Assembly: GCA_028278555.1 (NCBI GenBank)
Contig: JANQEA010000062.1
Location: forward strand, 36,821-100,820
From: Candidatus Bipolaricaulota bacterium
GTDB taxonomy: Bacteria > Bipolaricaulota > Bipolaricaulia > UBA7950 > UBA9294
Length of the DNA: 64,000 nt
Direction: 5' to 3'
This document shows, piece after piece, positions 1 to 7,531 of the stretch. Position 1 is the stretch's first letter; each line of letters starts with the position of its first letter. The notes below the pieces were generated by a model. It did no database searches, was not told the origin of the DNA, and was given only the letters and a program-made list of their open reading frames with translations. Both the position numbers and the translations under genes were made by a program.

Positions 1-417
1 GTATTCGCGGACCTCCTGCGCTGTGAGGTCACAGACGTAGGCGTTCCCATGCTCGATCAGGTGTTCAGCCCACTCGTAGAGCTGCTCGAAGTAGTCGGAG
101 GCGAAATAGAGGCGATCCTCCCAATCGACGCCAAGCCACTGCAAGTCGTCGATGATCGCGTCGACGTATTCCTGTTCTTCGGCGGCCGGGTTCGTGTCGT
201 CGAATCGGAGGTTGAACTTGCCTCCGAACTCCTCGGCGATCGAGAACGCAAGGAGGCACCCCATCGCGTGGCCGAGATGGATATAGCCGTTCGGTTCCGG
301 AGGCCACCGCGTCTGGACCCGGCCATCATGCTTCCCAGCCGCTACGTCCTCGGCGACGATCCTCCGAATGAAGTCGAGCCCTTCTCTCGCCACCATTCCC
401 AACTCGTTGTTGCTCAT
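1..417 (-). CDS. glnS: Glutaminyl-tRNA synthetase, N-terminal part (cut by window edge)
   Basis: Class I aminoacyl-tRNA synthetase that charges tRNA-Gln with glutamine. The minus strand reads 139 codons without a stop up to the window edge. It contains the GlnRS/GluRS signature [14 protein letters not shown] (the HIGH motif as HLGH), followed by RFDDTNP and a segment ending [13 protein letters not shown], matching the start of the GlnRS catalytic domain. The start is an ATG at 415-417. A Shine-Dalgarno sequence (GGAGG) sits a little too far upstream and is better placed for a four-codon upstream reading frame (see findings). A tRNA-Gln gene lies 7 kb away, and gatE-gatD, which make the same product indirectly, lie at 45-48.5 kb. 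The family is certain; the C-terminal half is outside the window. Confidence 0.95.
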   Translation of the reverse strand, partial: MSNNELGMVAREGLDFIRRIVAEDVAAGKHDGRVQTRWPPEPNGYIHLGHAMGCLLAFSIAEEFGGKFNLRFDDTNPAAEEQEYVDAIIDDLQWLGVDWEDRLYFASDYFEQLYEWAEHLIEHGNAYVCDLTAQEVREY

Positions 418-468
418 CGCTGCCCCATGTCTTCGTCCTCCTGCCGATTGGGTTGTGAACTCGAAGCG

Positions 469-497
469 ATTCTAGTCGAGCGTCGGGGCGATGTCAC
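469..497 (-). promoter_or_regulatory. Predicted promoter of glnS
   Basis: Read on the minus strand: GTGACA (497-492), 17-nt spacer, TAGAAT (474-469). Each box differs from consensus at one position. Transcription would begin near 462, giving a leader of about 45 nt that includes the minicistron before glnS. Confidence 0.55.
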
Positions 498-735
498 CGA
501 CGGCGGGCGGGTTCACTTCGTCGAGTTTGCAGCGAGCCGGGGCGTCGGATGCCGAAACGGGATCGGGGACGAGGAGTCGCTCGATCGTGCGGACGCAATT
601 CGAGGGGCTGTTGACGAAACGATCGTCAGCCGGTGGGACTTCGACATCTCCGGTCTCGATGAGGACTTGTCCAATGTTCTCGTCATCATCGATATCGACG
701 ATGAAATCAGCGAACTCAGTCAGGAGAAGGCGCCG
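472..735 (-). pseudogene. Possible decayed coding fragment upstream of glnS
   Basis: About 80 codons are open on the minus strand with codon use like real genes of this window. The frame contains DFIVDIDDDENIGQVLIETG and later CKLDEVNPPAVGDIAPTLD before TAG at 474-472. The frame opens directly after a TGA and has no ATG, GTG or TTG start, so it cannot be an intact gene. I do not recognise a family. It may be the tail of a gene broken during rearrangement of the adjacent array, or a chance open frame in GC-rich DNA. Confidence 0.25.
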
Positions 736-744
736 AGGGTGTCA

Positions 745-822
745 CCCTCTGGATCTGCTAGCCGGGTTCGAGGTTCGACGGGTTGGATCCAGGTCGGCGT
801 GGAGTTCGTCTTCTGGCGCTGA
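745..822 (+). pseudogene. Remnant of the beta-barrel family, C-terminal end only
   Basis: The last codons read TGWIQVGVEFVFWR before TGA. This matches the end of the three downstream genes (LNWMQVGVEFAF, LNWIQVGVDFVF). The preceding residues (SPSGSASRVRG) do not match in this frame, so the unit is truncated or frame-shifted. A terminator-like hairpin 25 nt downstream resembles those after the intact paralogues. This fits a decayed first copy of the array. Confidence 0.5.
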
Positions 823-847
823 TGCTAACCATACTTGATTGCACACG

Positions 848-871
848 AGGCCCCGGCGACAGTCGGGGCCT
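848..871 (+). terminator. Terminator-like hairpin after the barrel remnant
   Basis: AGGCCCCG and CGGGGCCT form an 8-bp perfect stem around GCGACAGT. Nearly the same stem follows the genes ending at 2617 and 7265. The downstream T-tract is poor. Confidence 0.5.
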
Positions 872-1192
872 GCTCGTTCTCGGACCTCTGCAAAGGGAAG
901 AGTTGGCAGGTTGGGAGAGCGTGGGCGCACCTGGAATCGCCCGGATCCAACTCACGCGTCAGCAACTGAAGTCGGAGCCATCGCGGCGCCCAGCCTGTTC
1001 GTCATGCCAGCCCACTTGGTTCTGCCTATTCCAGGTGGAAGGGCTACTGAACTCGGCGGCATCTGCCTTTTGCCAGGAGCTTGTAACAGGTGCGTAATCC
1101 ATGTTACACTGCTCGGTGTTGGAGGAAGTGCACACGCAAGGCGCACCCGTGGTGTGCGTGACTCGAATGGGTTGGGGGGCTAGGAGGCTGGT
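872..1192. other. Intergenic region before the first intact barrel gene
   Basis: I see no convincing coding frame here. The only recognisable element is the predicted promoter at 1081-1110. The rest is unassigned, possibly leftover sequence from the decayed family member upstream. Confidence 0.5.
1081..1110 (+). promoter_or_regulatory. Predicted promoter of the first barrel gene
   Basis: TTGTAA (1081-1086), 18-nt spacer, TACACT (1105-1110), about 80 nt upstream of the GTG start at 1193. Confidence 0.4.
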
Positions 1193-2617
1193 GTGCGTTA
1201 TCTGGTGGGTATGCTCGTTCTGGTGCTGCTCCTGTCTGTCGCTGCTGTCGGCGGCGAGTTCTCGGGGCTCCTGACGAGCGATCTTCGGATCAATCTGCTC
1301 GGGGTTCCTGACGTTCAGGTCGCCGACTTCGATGCCGATCTCGACATCGACTACGAGATCTGCGGGCTGACGTTCGGGGCGACGACGATCGTTGACGAGA
1401 GCGAGTTGGAGTACATTCTGTTCGATGCATGGGGGACCCTCGGGGCGATCTGGTTCACGTCGTATCTCCAATTTGGTGGACCGGAGGACGGCGATCCGAT
1501 GGACTTCGAGTTGTTTGCGACGATCGCCGGTCTGTCGCTTGGCGGCGTCGACATGTTCGGGGCCATGGCAATCGACAGACGGTACGACGACGAGATCCCT
1601 CGGTACGGATGGACGCTCGGCGCCGCCGGTGCGGTCGGCGAGTGCAGATTGATGGTCCTTCTCGAAGTCGACATGGAAGTCTACTACTACTCCCCCGACT
1701 ACTATTCTGGGTACCGGTACTGGGACGGCTACGTGCTCGCCTCGACGATATTTCCCGGCTCGAAGGAAGCGTGCATGTTCTACCGCTACGGAGACCGGTT
1801 CCCGTTCGCCTTCAAGACCTGCGACGATTGGGAAGTTGGATGGCCGGTAAACAGCGATGACGACGGTGAGCCCTGTGCACCGTGCTTCGAGCAGATCAGC
1901 TTCGCGATCGACATGCCGCTTGGCTGTCTCCATCCGTTGATCTGGATCCAATACCACCACAGCGAGTGGAGCGGCGACGGGCAGTTCTACGCTTCCATCT
2001 TTCTCTTCGACATCGAGCTCGGGATCCCGTTCCTCGAGATCGATTATCTCGACATCTACTACGACCCGGAAGACAAGGACATCTACTGGAGTTGGGGACT
2101 CGTGCTAGGCGACGCCGTCTGCATCGAGCCGTGGTTCGACATCGACTACGGAAAGCAGCAGCAAAGCTCCGGCGGCCCGATATTCGATGGGATCGAGCTC
2201 GCGGGTCTCAGCCTCGAGTACGCGTTCAACGGCGTCACGTTCAAGTGGGGAACCCTGTTCAGTGTCTGGGATTCCTTCGATGTCCACGGCAACCGCTACC
2301 CCTACTACTACCCGGAGCGCCACTGCGCCCCGCGGAGCTGTGAGTGGATGTCCGGCTATGACGAGTACTACGCGTTGATCATCGATGGTGAGTCCTGCTG
2401 CGGTGGAGGATTCGGTCTATCGATCTTCACTTGGTTTGACGTCGATGATGATGGTGACGGATGGTGGGGGGTTGACCCGGCCGGCATCTTCGGCTGGGAG
2501 GAACTCCGAATCGAGGGCTACATCGACATCGGAACGAACACGACGCTGACCGGAAGCCTGAGCATCCGGAACGAGGGACTCAACTGGATGCAGGTCGGAG
2601 TGGAGTTCGCGTTCTAG
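1193..2617 (+). CDS. Secreted, probably outer-membrane beta-barrel family protein (copy 1)
   Basis: 474 aa with a GTG start behind GGAGG. Residues 1-21 form a signal peptide (MRYLVGMLVLVLLLSVAAVGG). The mature part is made of alternating polar/hydrophobic strands rich in Asp, Tyr and Trp, starting FSGLLTSDLRI, and ends in Phe after VGVEFA. That ending resembles the C-terminal beta-signal of outer-membrane barrels. It is unusually Cys-rich for a barrel, with a conserved DGESCCGGGFGLSIF block, and an acidic DVDDDGDG stretch near the C-terminus could bind calcium. Two intact paralogues follow. I recognise no named family; the outer-membrane role is inferred from signal peptide, strand pattern and final Phe. 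Confidence 0.7.
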   Translation: MRYLVGMLVLVLLLSVAAVGGEFSGLLTSDLRINLLGVPDVQVADFDADLDIDYEICGLTFGATTIVDESELEYILFDAWGTLGAIWFTSYLQFGGPEDGDPMDFELFATIAGLSLGGVDMFGAMAIDRRYDDEIPRYGWTLGAAGAVGECRLMVLLEVDMEVYYYSPDYYSGYRYWDGYVLASTIFPGSKEACMFYRYGDRFPFAFKTCDDWEVGWPVNSDDDGEPCAPCFEQISFAIDMPLGCLHPLIWIQYHHSEWSGDGQFYASIFLFDIELGIPFLEIDYLDIYYDPEDKDIYWSWGLVLGDAVCIEPWFDIDYGKQQQSSGGPIFDGIELAGLSLEYAFNGVTFKWGTLFSVWDSFDVHGNRYPYYYPERHCAPRSCEWMSGYDEYYALIIDGESCCGGGFGLSIFTWFDVDDDGDGWWGVDPAGIFGWEELRIEGYIDIGTNTTLTGSLSIRNEGLNWMQVGVEFAF

Positions 2618-2646
2618 CAGAACAGCAAGAGAGCCAGATAACGCAC

Positions 2647-2680
2647 AAGGGCCCCGGCGCAGTCGGGGCCCTTGCCTTTC
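2647..2680 (+). terminator. Rho-independent terminator after barrel copy 1
   Basis: AAGGGCCCCG pairs perfectly with CGGGGCCCTT around GCGCAGT (2647-2673), followed by GCCTTTC. Confidence 0.7.
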
Positions 2681-2695
2681 GCCACGAGGGCGACC

Positions 2696-2724
2696 TTGGA
2701 GCAAGCCGCAGTCCGTGCTAGTCT
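2696..2724 (+). promoter_or_regulatory. Predicted promoter of barrel copy 2
   Basis: TTGGAG (2696-2701), 17-nt spacer, TAGTCT (2719-2724) with an extended TG upstream of the -10. The start codon at 2742 has GGAGG at 2730-2734. The CGTGCTAG core is repeated in the promoter of copy 3. Confidence 0.45.
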
Positions 2725-2741
2725 GAACCGGAGGTGCTGGG

Positions 2742-4166
2742 ATGCGCTATCTCGCAGGCGTGCTGGTAGCCGTGCTGGCGTCGATTCCACTGGTGGCGGG
2801 TGAGTTCTCGGGGCTGCTAACGAGCGATCTCCGGATCGAACTGAGTTCGGCCCCGAACCTTCGAGTCGCCGAGTTCGACGCCGATCTCGACATCGACTAC
2901 GCCGTCCGCGGCCTCACGCTCGGAGCGACGGCGATCGTCGATCGCAGCCAACTCGAGTACGTCCTGTTCGATGCGTGGGGACGGGCCGGCGCGTTCTGGT
3001 TCACGTCGTATCTCCAGTTCGGGGGACCGGGCGAAGGCGACGAGTTCGATTTCGACGTGTTCGCGACGATTGCCGGCCTCTCGATCGGGAGCATCGATCT
3101 CTTCGCCGCCGGCGCGATCGATACCGGCTTCTACCTCGTCAACGACGGGGTCCCGCACTTCGCCTGGACGTTCGGTGCTGCCGGCGCGATCGGTCGATGC
3201 AGGATCGGGCTTCAAGCGGGGTTTGGGCTGGAGATCATCTACTATGGCCCTGACTACGAAAACGCGGCCTGGTCAGAGTTCGTGCTCGCGTCGACGATCT
3301 GGCCTGATGCCGAGAGCACGTGCACGTTCTACCGCTACGGTGACCGGTTCCCGTTCGCGTTCAAGGTCTGCGACGATTGGTCGGTTGGACCGCAGATCTG
3401 GGCCGACCCATTGACTCTCGAGACCTGCGAGACGTGCCTCTCCGAGCTGACCCTCTTCGTCGACGTGCCGCTCGGCTGCCTTCGGCCGCTGATCGTGATC
3501 GACTACTTCTACTACGCCTTCCACGACGAGAGCCTCCTCGCCGCATACGTCTATCTCTACGATCTCGACCTTGGGATCCCGTTCCTCGAACTCGATACGC
3601 TCGAGATCTACTTCGTGCCGAGCGGGAAGGAGATCATCAAGAGTGAATGGGGGCTCCTGGTCGGTGACGTGCTCTGCATCGAGCCCTGGTTCGCGATCGA
3701 CGCCGGCGAGGATGGGGAGGAGCACGGACCGTCCTTCGATGGGGTCGAACTGAAAGGGCTCAGCCTCGAGCTCGCGGCCACCGGGATCGCCTTCAAGGTC
3801 GGAACGAGTTTCGATCCGACATCGCCTTCGTCGTTCGATCGCTACGGCAACCGCGACCGCCACTGGTTTCCGCGGCCCGACTGCGCGCCCCACGTATGCG
3901 AGGCGATGTTCGGCTACGACGAGTACGTCGCGTTCATCATCGACGGGGAGTCGTGCTGCGGCGGGGGCTTCGGCCTGTCGATCTTCTCTTGGTTCGACGT
4001 CGACGACGACAATCCATGGGGTGACGACGCCGGGATCTTCGGCTGGGAGGAACTCCGAATCGAGGGCTACCTCGACATCGGGACGAACGCGACGCTGACC
4101 GGAAGCCTGAGCATCCTGAACGAAGGGCTCAACTGGATGCAGGTTGGGCTCGACGTTGCCTTCTAG
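2742..4166 (+). CDS. Secreted, probably outer-membrane beta-barrel family protein (copy 2)
   Basis: 474 aa, the same length as the upstream paralogue and alignable along its whole length. It has a signal peptide (residues 1-20), then FSGLLTSDLRIEL, the shared WFTSYLQFGGP block, the RYGDRFPFAFK block, the DGESCCGGGFGLSIF block, and the final strand ending MQVGLDVAF. The ATG start has a well-placed GGAGG. Middle segments between conserved strands diverge most from copy 1, as expected of variable surface loops. No clear terminator follows. Function unknown; a structural or binding role at the cell surface is an inference. Confidence 0.7.
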   Translation: MRYLAGVLVAVLASIPLVAGEFSGLLTSDLRIELSSAPNLRVAEFDADLDIDYAVRGLTLGATAIVDRSQLEYVLFDAWGRAGAFWFTSYLQFGGPGEGDEFDFDVFATIAGLSIGSIDLFAAGAIDTGFYLVNDGVPHFAWTFGAAGAIGRCRIGLQAGFGLEIIYYGPDYENAAWSEFVLASTIWPDAESTCTFYRYGDRFPFAFKVCDDWSVGPQIWADPLTLETCETCLSELTLFVDVPLGCLRPLIVIDYFYYAFHDESLLAAYVYLYDLDLGIPFLELDTLEIYFVPSGKEIIKSEWGLLVGDVLCIEPWFAIDAGEDGEEHGPSFDGVELKGLSLELAATGIAFKVGTSFDPTSPSSFDRYGNRDRHWFPRPDCAPHVCEAMFGYDEYVAFIIDGESCCGGGFGLSIFSWFDVDDDNPWGDDAGIFGWEELRIEGYLDIGTNATLTGSLSILNEGLNWMQVGLDVAF

Positions 4167-4302
4167 CGGAACCTCCGGACGCGCAACTGCTCGGGCAGCG
4201 GCTGCGAGCTCGGCCCGTCGTTCGGCAAGGTGGTTCCCTTTCGCCTCGTGCGCGCGGGAATTCGCCATCAGGATCTGGCAAGTACAATCACGAAACAGCA
4301 GC

Positions 4303-4332
4303 TTGAACTAGAGCTGTGATTCGTGCTAGAGT
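4303..4332 (+). promoter_or_regulatory. Predicted promoter of barrel copy 3
   Basis: TTGAAC (4303-4308), 18-nt spacer, TAGAGT (4327-4332) preceded by TGC (extended -10). The start at 4434 lies about 100 nt downstream behind GGAGGAGG. I see nothing else in the 4167-4433 gap. Confidence 0.45.
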
Positions 4333-4433
4333 AGCTCCACCAAGCAACGATCCGGCGTTTGCACTCGGCTGAATGTCCGGACATGTGAACCGAGTCATGG
4401 ATCTGGATCGAATGCGGGGCGGAGGAGGCTGGT

Positions 4434-7265
4434 GTGCGCTACTTGGTGTGTGTGCTATTCGTGCTTGTGCTTCTATCCACCGTTGCGTTCGGCGGCGAGT
4501 TCTCGGGGAGATTCACGAGCGATCTCCGTTTCGATCTGTTCGGCATGTCCGACATCACGGTGGCCGACTTCGATGCGGATGTGGATATCGACTACACGCT
4601 CTCCACGATCACGCTCGGGGCGATCGCGACGATCGACGAGAGCCAGCTGGAGTACCTTCTGTTCGACGCCTGGGGCTGGCTCGGAGCGATCTGGTTCACG
4701 TCGTATCTCCAGTTCGGAGGGCCGGACGAGGGGGATCCGCTCGACTTCGAGCTGTTCGGGACGATCGCCGGGCTGACGGTCGCCGGCGTCGACATGTATG
4801 GAGCGATTGCGATCGACCGGAGGGCTTGGAACGAAGACGACGAGATCCCGCGCTTTGGCTGGACGTTTGGTGCGGCCGGGATGATCGGCGAGTGCAGGCT
4901 GATGGTCGAGGCGGCCTTCGATCTATCGGTCCACTACGAATCGCCCCACTATGAAGAAGAGTACTGGACCTGGTACGTGTTGGCCTCGACGATGTGGCCC
5001 GGCTGGCCGGGTGAATGCACCTACTACCAGTACGGCGAGCAATTCCCGTTTGCGATCAAGCTCTGCGACGACTGGTCGGCCGGACCGACGTTCTGGGCCG
5101 ATCCGCGAAACCTGGAGCCGTGCGCTCCGTCGTTCAATCGGCTCACGACCTGGCTCTCTGTCCCGATTGGCTGCCTCGATCCGCAGATCGTGATCGAGTA
5201 CACGTACGACGATGTGGGAGATCGTGGATACTTCTACGCTTCGCTCTGGTTGTTCGACATCGGTCTCGGGATTCCGTTCCTCGAGCTCGACACATTCCAG
5301 ATCTACTTCACACCGGCCGGCAAGTCGGTCTGGTGGGAGTGGGGGTTGCTGGTTGGCGATGTGTTCTGCATTGAGCCGTGGTTCGAGCTCGATTCGCTCC
5401 TCGGCCTCAGCGTCGAGTACGAGGTCAACGGAATCACGTTCAAGGCCGGGACGTTGTTCGATCCTCACGAGAGCTTCGATCGGTACGGGAACCGTGACTA
5501 CAACACCGGCTACCCCTGGCTCTACTGCTCCTCGAGAGCGTGCGAGTGGATGGAAGCGTACGACGAGTTCTTCGCGCTGATCATCGACGGCGAGTCCTGT
5601 TGCGGCGGCGGCTTCGGTCTGTCGATCTTCACTTGGTTCGACATCGATGACGACGACCCGTCCGGCGATGCTGCCGGGATCTTCGGCTGGGAGGAGACGA
5701 GGATCGAGGGGTATCTCGACATCGGCACGAACACGACACTGACCGGGAGCCTGAGCTTCCTCAACGAAGGGCTCAACTGGATCCAAGTCGGCGTCGACTT
5801 CGTCTTCCCGAGTCTGCGTCGCCTGGCTTCGGTCGACATCGGAACCAAGCCGGAAGCGCGCGGCGACAGCCGGTTCTCCGGATTGTTGACGAGCGACCTT
5901 CGGGTCAATCTCCTCGGCGTGCCCGACATCGACATCGCCGATTTCGACGCCGATCTCGACATCGACTACGCCCTTGCCGACGTCACGCTCGGGGCGACGA
6001 CGATCATCGATCACGGCGAATTGGAGTACGTCCTCTTCGATGCCTGGGGGACCCTCGGAGCGCTCTGGTTCACGTCCTACCTCCAATTCGGAGGCCCGGA
6101 AAACGGCAACCCGATCGACTACGAGATGTTCGCAACGATCGCCGGGCTGTCGATCGGCGGCGTCGATACGTTCGGTATCTTTGCGATCGATCGACGGATC
6201 ATCGACCCCCCGCTCGACGACGAAAGCGACGACCCTCGCTTCGGGTGGGCGTTCGGCGCCGCCGGAGCGATCGGCGAGTGCAGGCTGATGATCGAAGCAC
6301 GATTCCAGCTCTCGATCCTTCACACATCGCTCTATACCTCCGAAGGCTCGCATGTCCTGGGAGGGCGCGTTTTGGCCTCGACGATGTGGCCCGGCGCGGA
6401 GGGCACATGCCACTTCTACCGGTACGGCGATCGGTTCCCGTTTGCGATCAAGTTCTGCGATGACTGGTGGGTCGGGCCTGACATGCGCGTTGAGGAGTAC
6501 ATTCTTCAGCCGTGCGTTCCTTGCTTCAGTCACATCGATCTGTTCATCGACGTACCGCTCTGGTGCGTCGACACTCTCGTCTGGGCCTACTACAGCTACA
6601 ACGAGTACACGGACGAAACCTTCTTCAGGGTGCAGCTCGAGCTGTACGACCTCGGCCTAGGGATTCCGTTCCTCGAGCTCGACACGTTGGGGATCGTACT
6701 CGAGCCGGAATTCAAGGAGGTCAGCCTGGAGTGGGAGCTTCTCGTCGGAGACGCGGTCTGCATCGAGCCCTGGTTCGCGCTCGCCTACGGCGACACCGAC
6801 CTGACGTTCGATGGGATCCAGCTTCGCGGTCTACGCCTCGAGTACGCTCACAACGGGGTCACGTTCAAGGCGGGAACACTGTTCGACGTTCCCGATGACT
6901 TGGACAGCTACTCCTTTGATCGGTACGGGAATCGGGATCCCGAGGCCTTCCCTTGGAGCTACTGCGCAGCCCGGCGGTGCGAGACGATGGACGGCTACGA
7001 CGAGTACGTCGGCCTGATCATCGACGGCGAGACCTGCTGCGGCGGAGGGTTCGGCCTGTCGATCTTCACGTGGTTCGATATCGACGATGATGGGGTCCCG
7101 TGGGATGCAGGAGATCCGTACTGGGAGGCGGGGATCTTCGGTTGGGAGGAGCTCCGGATCGAGGGCTACCTCGACATCGGTGCGAATCTGGCGCTGACCG
7201 GGAGCATGAGCATCCTCAATGAGGGGCTCAACTGGATCCAGTTCGGCGTCGACGTCGACTTCTAG
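4434..7265 (+). CDS. Double-unit barrel family protein (tandem in-frame fusion)
   Basis: 943 aa, almost exactly twice the length of the neighbouring paralogues. Residues 1-21 are a signal peptide. Residues 22 to about 460 form a full unit ending IQVGVDFVF. A linker of about 20 residues follows (PSLRRLASVDIGTKPEARGD). At residue 481 a second unit restarts with FSGLLTSDLRVN, without its own signal peptide, and runs to the final VGVDVDF. Each unit has its own WFTSYLQFGGP and CCGGGFGLSIF blocks. Loss of a stop codon and signal sequence between two adjacent copies is the simplest origin. The first unit lacks a short segment present in the others (around FDGIEL). The start is GTG behind GGAGGAGG. 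Confidence 0.7.
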   Translation: MRYLVCVLFVLVLLSTVAFGGEFSGRFTSDLRFDLFGMSDITVADFDADVDIDYTLSTITLGAIATIDESQLEYLLFDAWGWLGAIWFTSYLQFGGPDEGDPLDFELFGTIAGLTVAGVDMYGAIAIDRRAWNEDDEIPRFGWTFGAAGMIGECRLMVEAAFDLSVHYESPHYEEEYWTWYVLASTMWPGWPGECTYYQYGEQFPFAIKLCDDWSAGPTFWADPRNLEPCAPSFNRLTTWLSVPIGCLDPQIVIEYTYDDVGDRGYFYASLWLFDIGLGIPFLELDTFQIYFTPAGKSVWWEWGLLVGDVFCIEPWFELDSLLGLSVEYEVNGITFKAGTLFDPHESFDRYGNRDYNTGYPWLYCSSRACEWMEAYDEFFALIIDGESCCGGGFGLSIFTWFDIDDDDPSGDAAGIFGWEETRIEGYLDIGTNTTLTGSLSFLNEGLNWIQVGVDFVFPSLRRLASVDIGTKPEARGDSRFSGLLTSDLRVNLLGVPDIDIADFDADLDIDYALADVTLGATTIIDHGELEYVLFDAWGTLGALWFTSYLQFGGPENGNPIDYEMFATIAGLSIGGVDTFGIFAIDRRIIDPPLDDESDDPRFGWAFGAAGAIGECRLMIEARFQLSILHTSLYTSEGSHVLGGRVLASTMWPGAEGTCHFYRYGDRFPFAIKFCDDWWVGPDMRVEEYILQPCVPCFSHIDLFIDVPLWCVDTLVWAYYSYNEYTDETFFRVQLELYDLGLGIPFLELDTLGIVLEPEFKEVSLEWELLVGDAVCIEPWFALAYGDTDLTFDGIQLRGLRLEYAHNGVTFKAGTLFDVPDDLDSYSFDRYGNRDPEAFPWSYCAARRCETMDGYDEYVGLIIDGETCCGGGFGLSIFTWFDIDDDGVPWDAGDPYWEAGIFGWEELRIEGYLDIGANLALTGSMSILNEGLNWIQFGVDVDF

Positions 7266-7290
7266 TAGATAGATTCGACCATGAACGCCG

Positions 7291-7320
7291 GAAGGCCCCG
7301 GCAAGAGCCGGGGCCTTCTC
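7291..7320 (+). terminator. Rho-independent terminator after barrel copy 3
   Basis: GAAGGCCCCGG pairs with CCGGGGCCTTC around CAAGAG (7291-7318). Same design as the terminators near 848 and 2647. Confidence 0.7.
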
Positions 7321-7331
7321 ATCCCCTCGCC

Positions 7332-7370
7332 CCAAAGAAAGACCCTGAGGAGGACTAGCTCCTCAGGGTT
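7332..7370 (-). terminator. Terminator of the tRNA-Gln gene
   Basis: Read on the minus strand, ACCCTGAGGAG and CTCCTCAGGGT form an 11-bp stem followed by CTTTCTTT, directly downstream of the tRNA. Confidence 0.7.
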
Positions 7371-7375
7371 CGGTT

Positions 7376-7446
7376 TTGGGAGAGGAGGATTCGAACCCCC
7401 ACTAACAGGGCCAGAGCCTGTCGTCCTGCCATTAGACGATCTCCCA
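7376..7446 (-). tRNA. tRNA-Gln (anticodon CTG)
   Basis: 71 nt on the minus strand. The acceptor stem TGGGAGA pairs with TCTCCCA. The anticodon stem ACAGG/CCTGT encloses the 7-nt loop CTCTGGC, giving anticodon CTG (reads CAG). The T-arm is GGGGG-TTCGAAT-CCTCC with one G-T pair. The discriminator base is A and CCA is not encoded. It is the substrate of GlnRS (start of window) and, if mischarged with Glu, of GatDE (45-48.5 kb). Confidence 0.93.
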
Positions 7447-7459
7447 AAGGTACGGGAGC

Positions 7460-7488
7460 ATGGTACGAGAGGCTCCTAGGGGAGTCAA
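7460..7488 (-). promoter_or_regulatory. Promoter of tRNA-Gln
   Basis: Minus strand: TTGACT (7488-7483), 17-nt spacer, TACCAT (7465-7460), about 14 nt before the mature tRNA 5' end. It lies back to back with the promoter of the next gene. Confidence 0.65.
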
Positions 7489-7495
7489 GATCCTC

Positions 7496-7525
7496 TTGGT
7501 GTCTCGGTTCCGCGATCGCTACAAT
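7496..7525 (+). promoter_or_regulatory. Promoter of the MEMO-family gene
   Basis: TTGGTG (7496-7501), 18-nt spacer, TACAAT (7520-7525). The ATG at 7532 is only 6 nt after the -10, so the mRNA is probably leaderless. There is no Shine-Dalgarno sequence. Confidence 0.6.
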
Positions 7526-7531
7526 CGACGC

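Noticed and set aside
49..744. 257-codon plus-strand open frame at the left end
   Set aside because: Its first ~370 nt are antisense to glnS. Only the final codons (about 778-822) resemble a real family.
4923..6533. 536-codon minus-strand open frame inside the double barrel gene
   Set aside because: Antisense shadow; the plus strand has signal peptide, conserved family blocks and a terminator.
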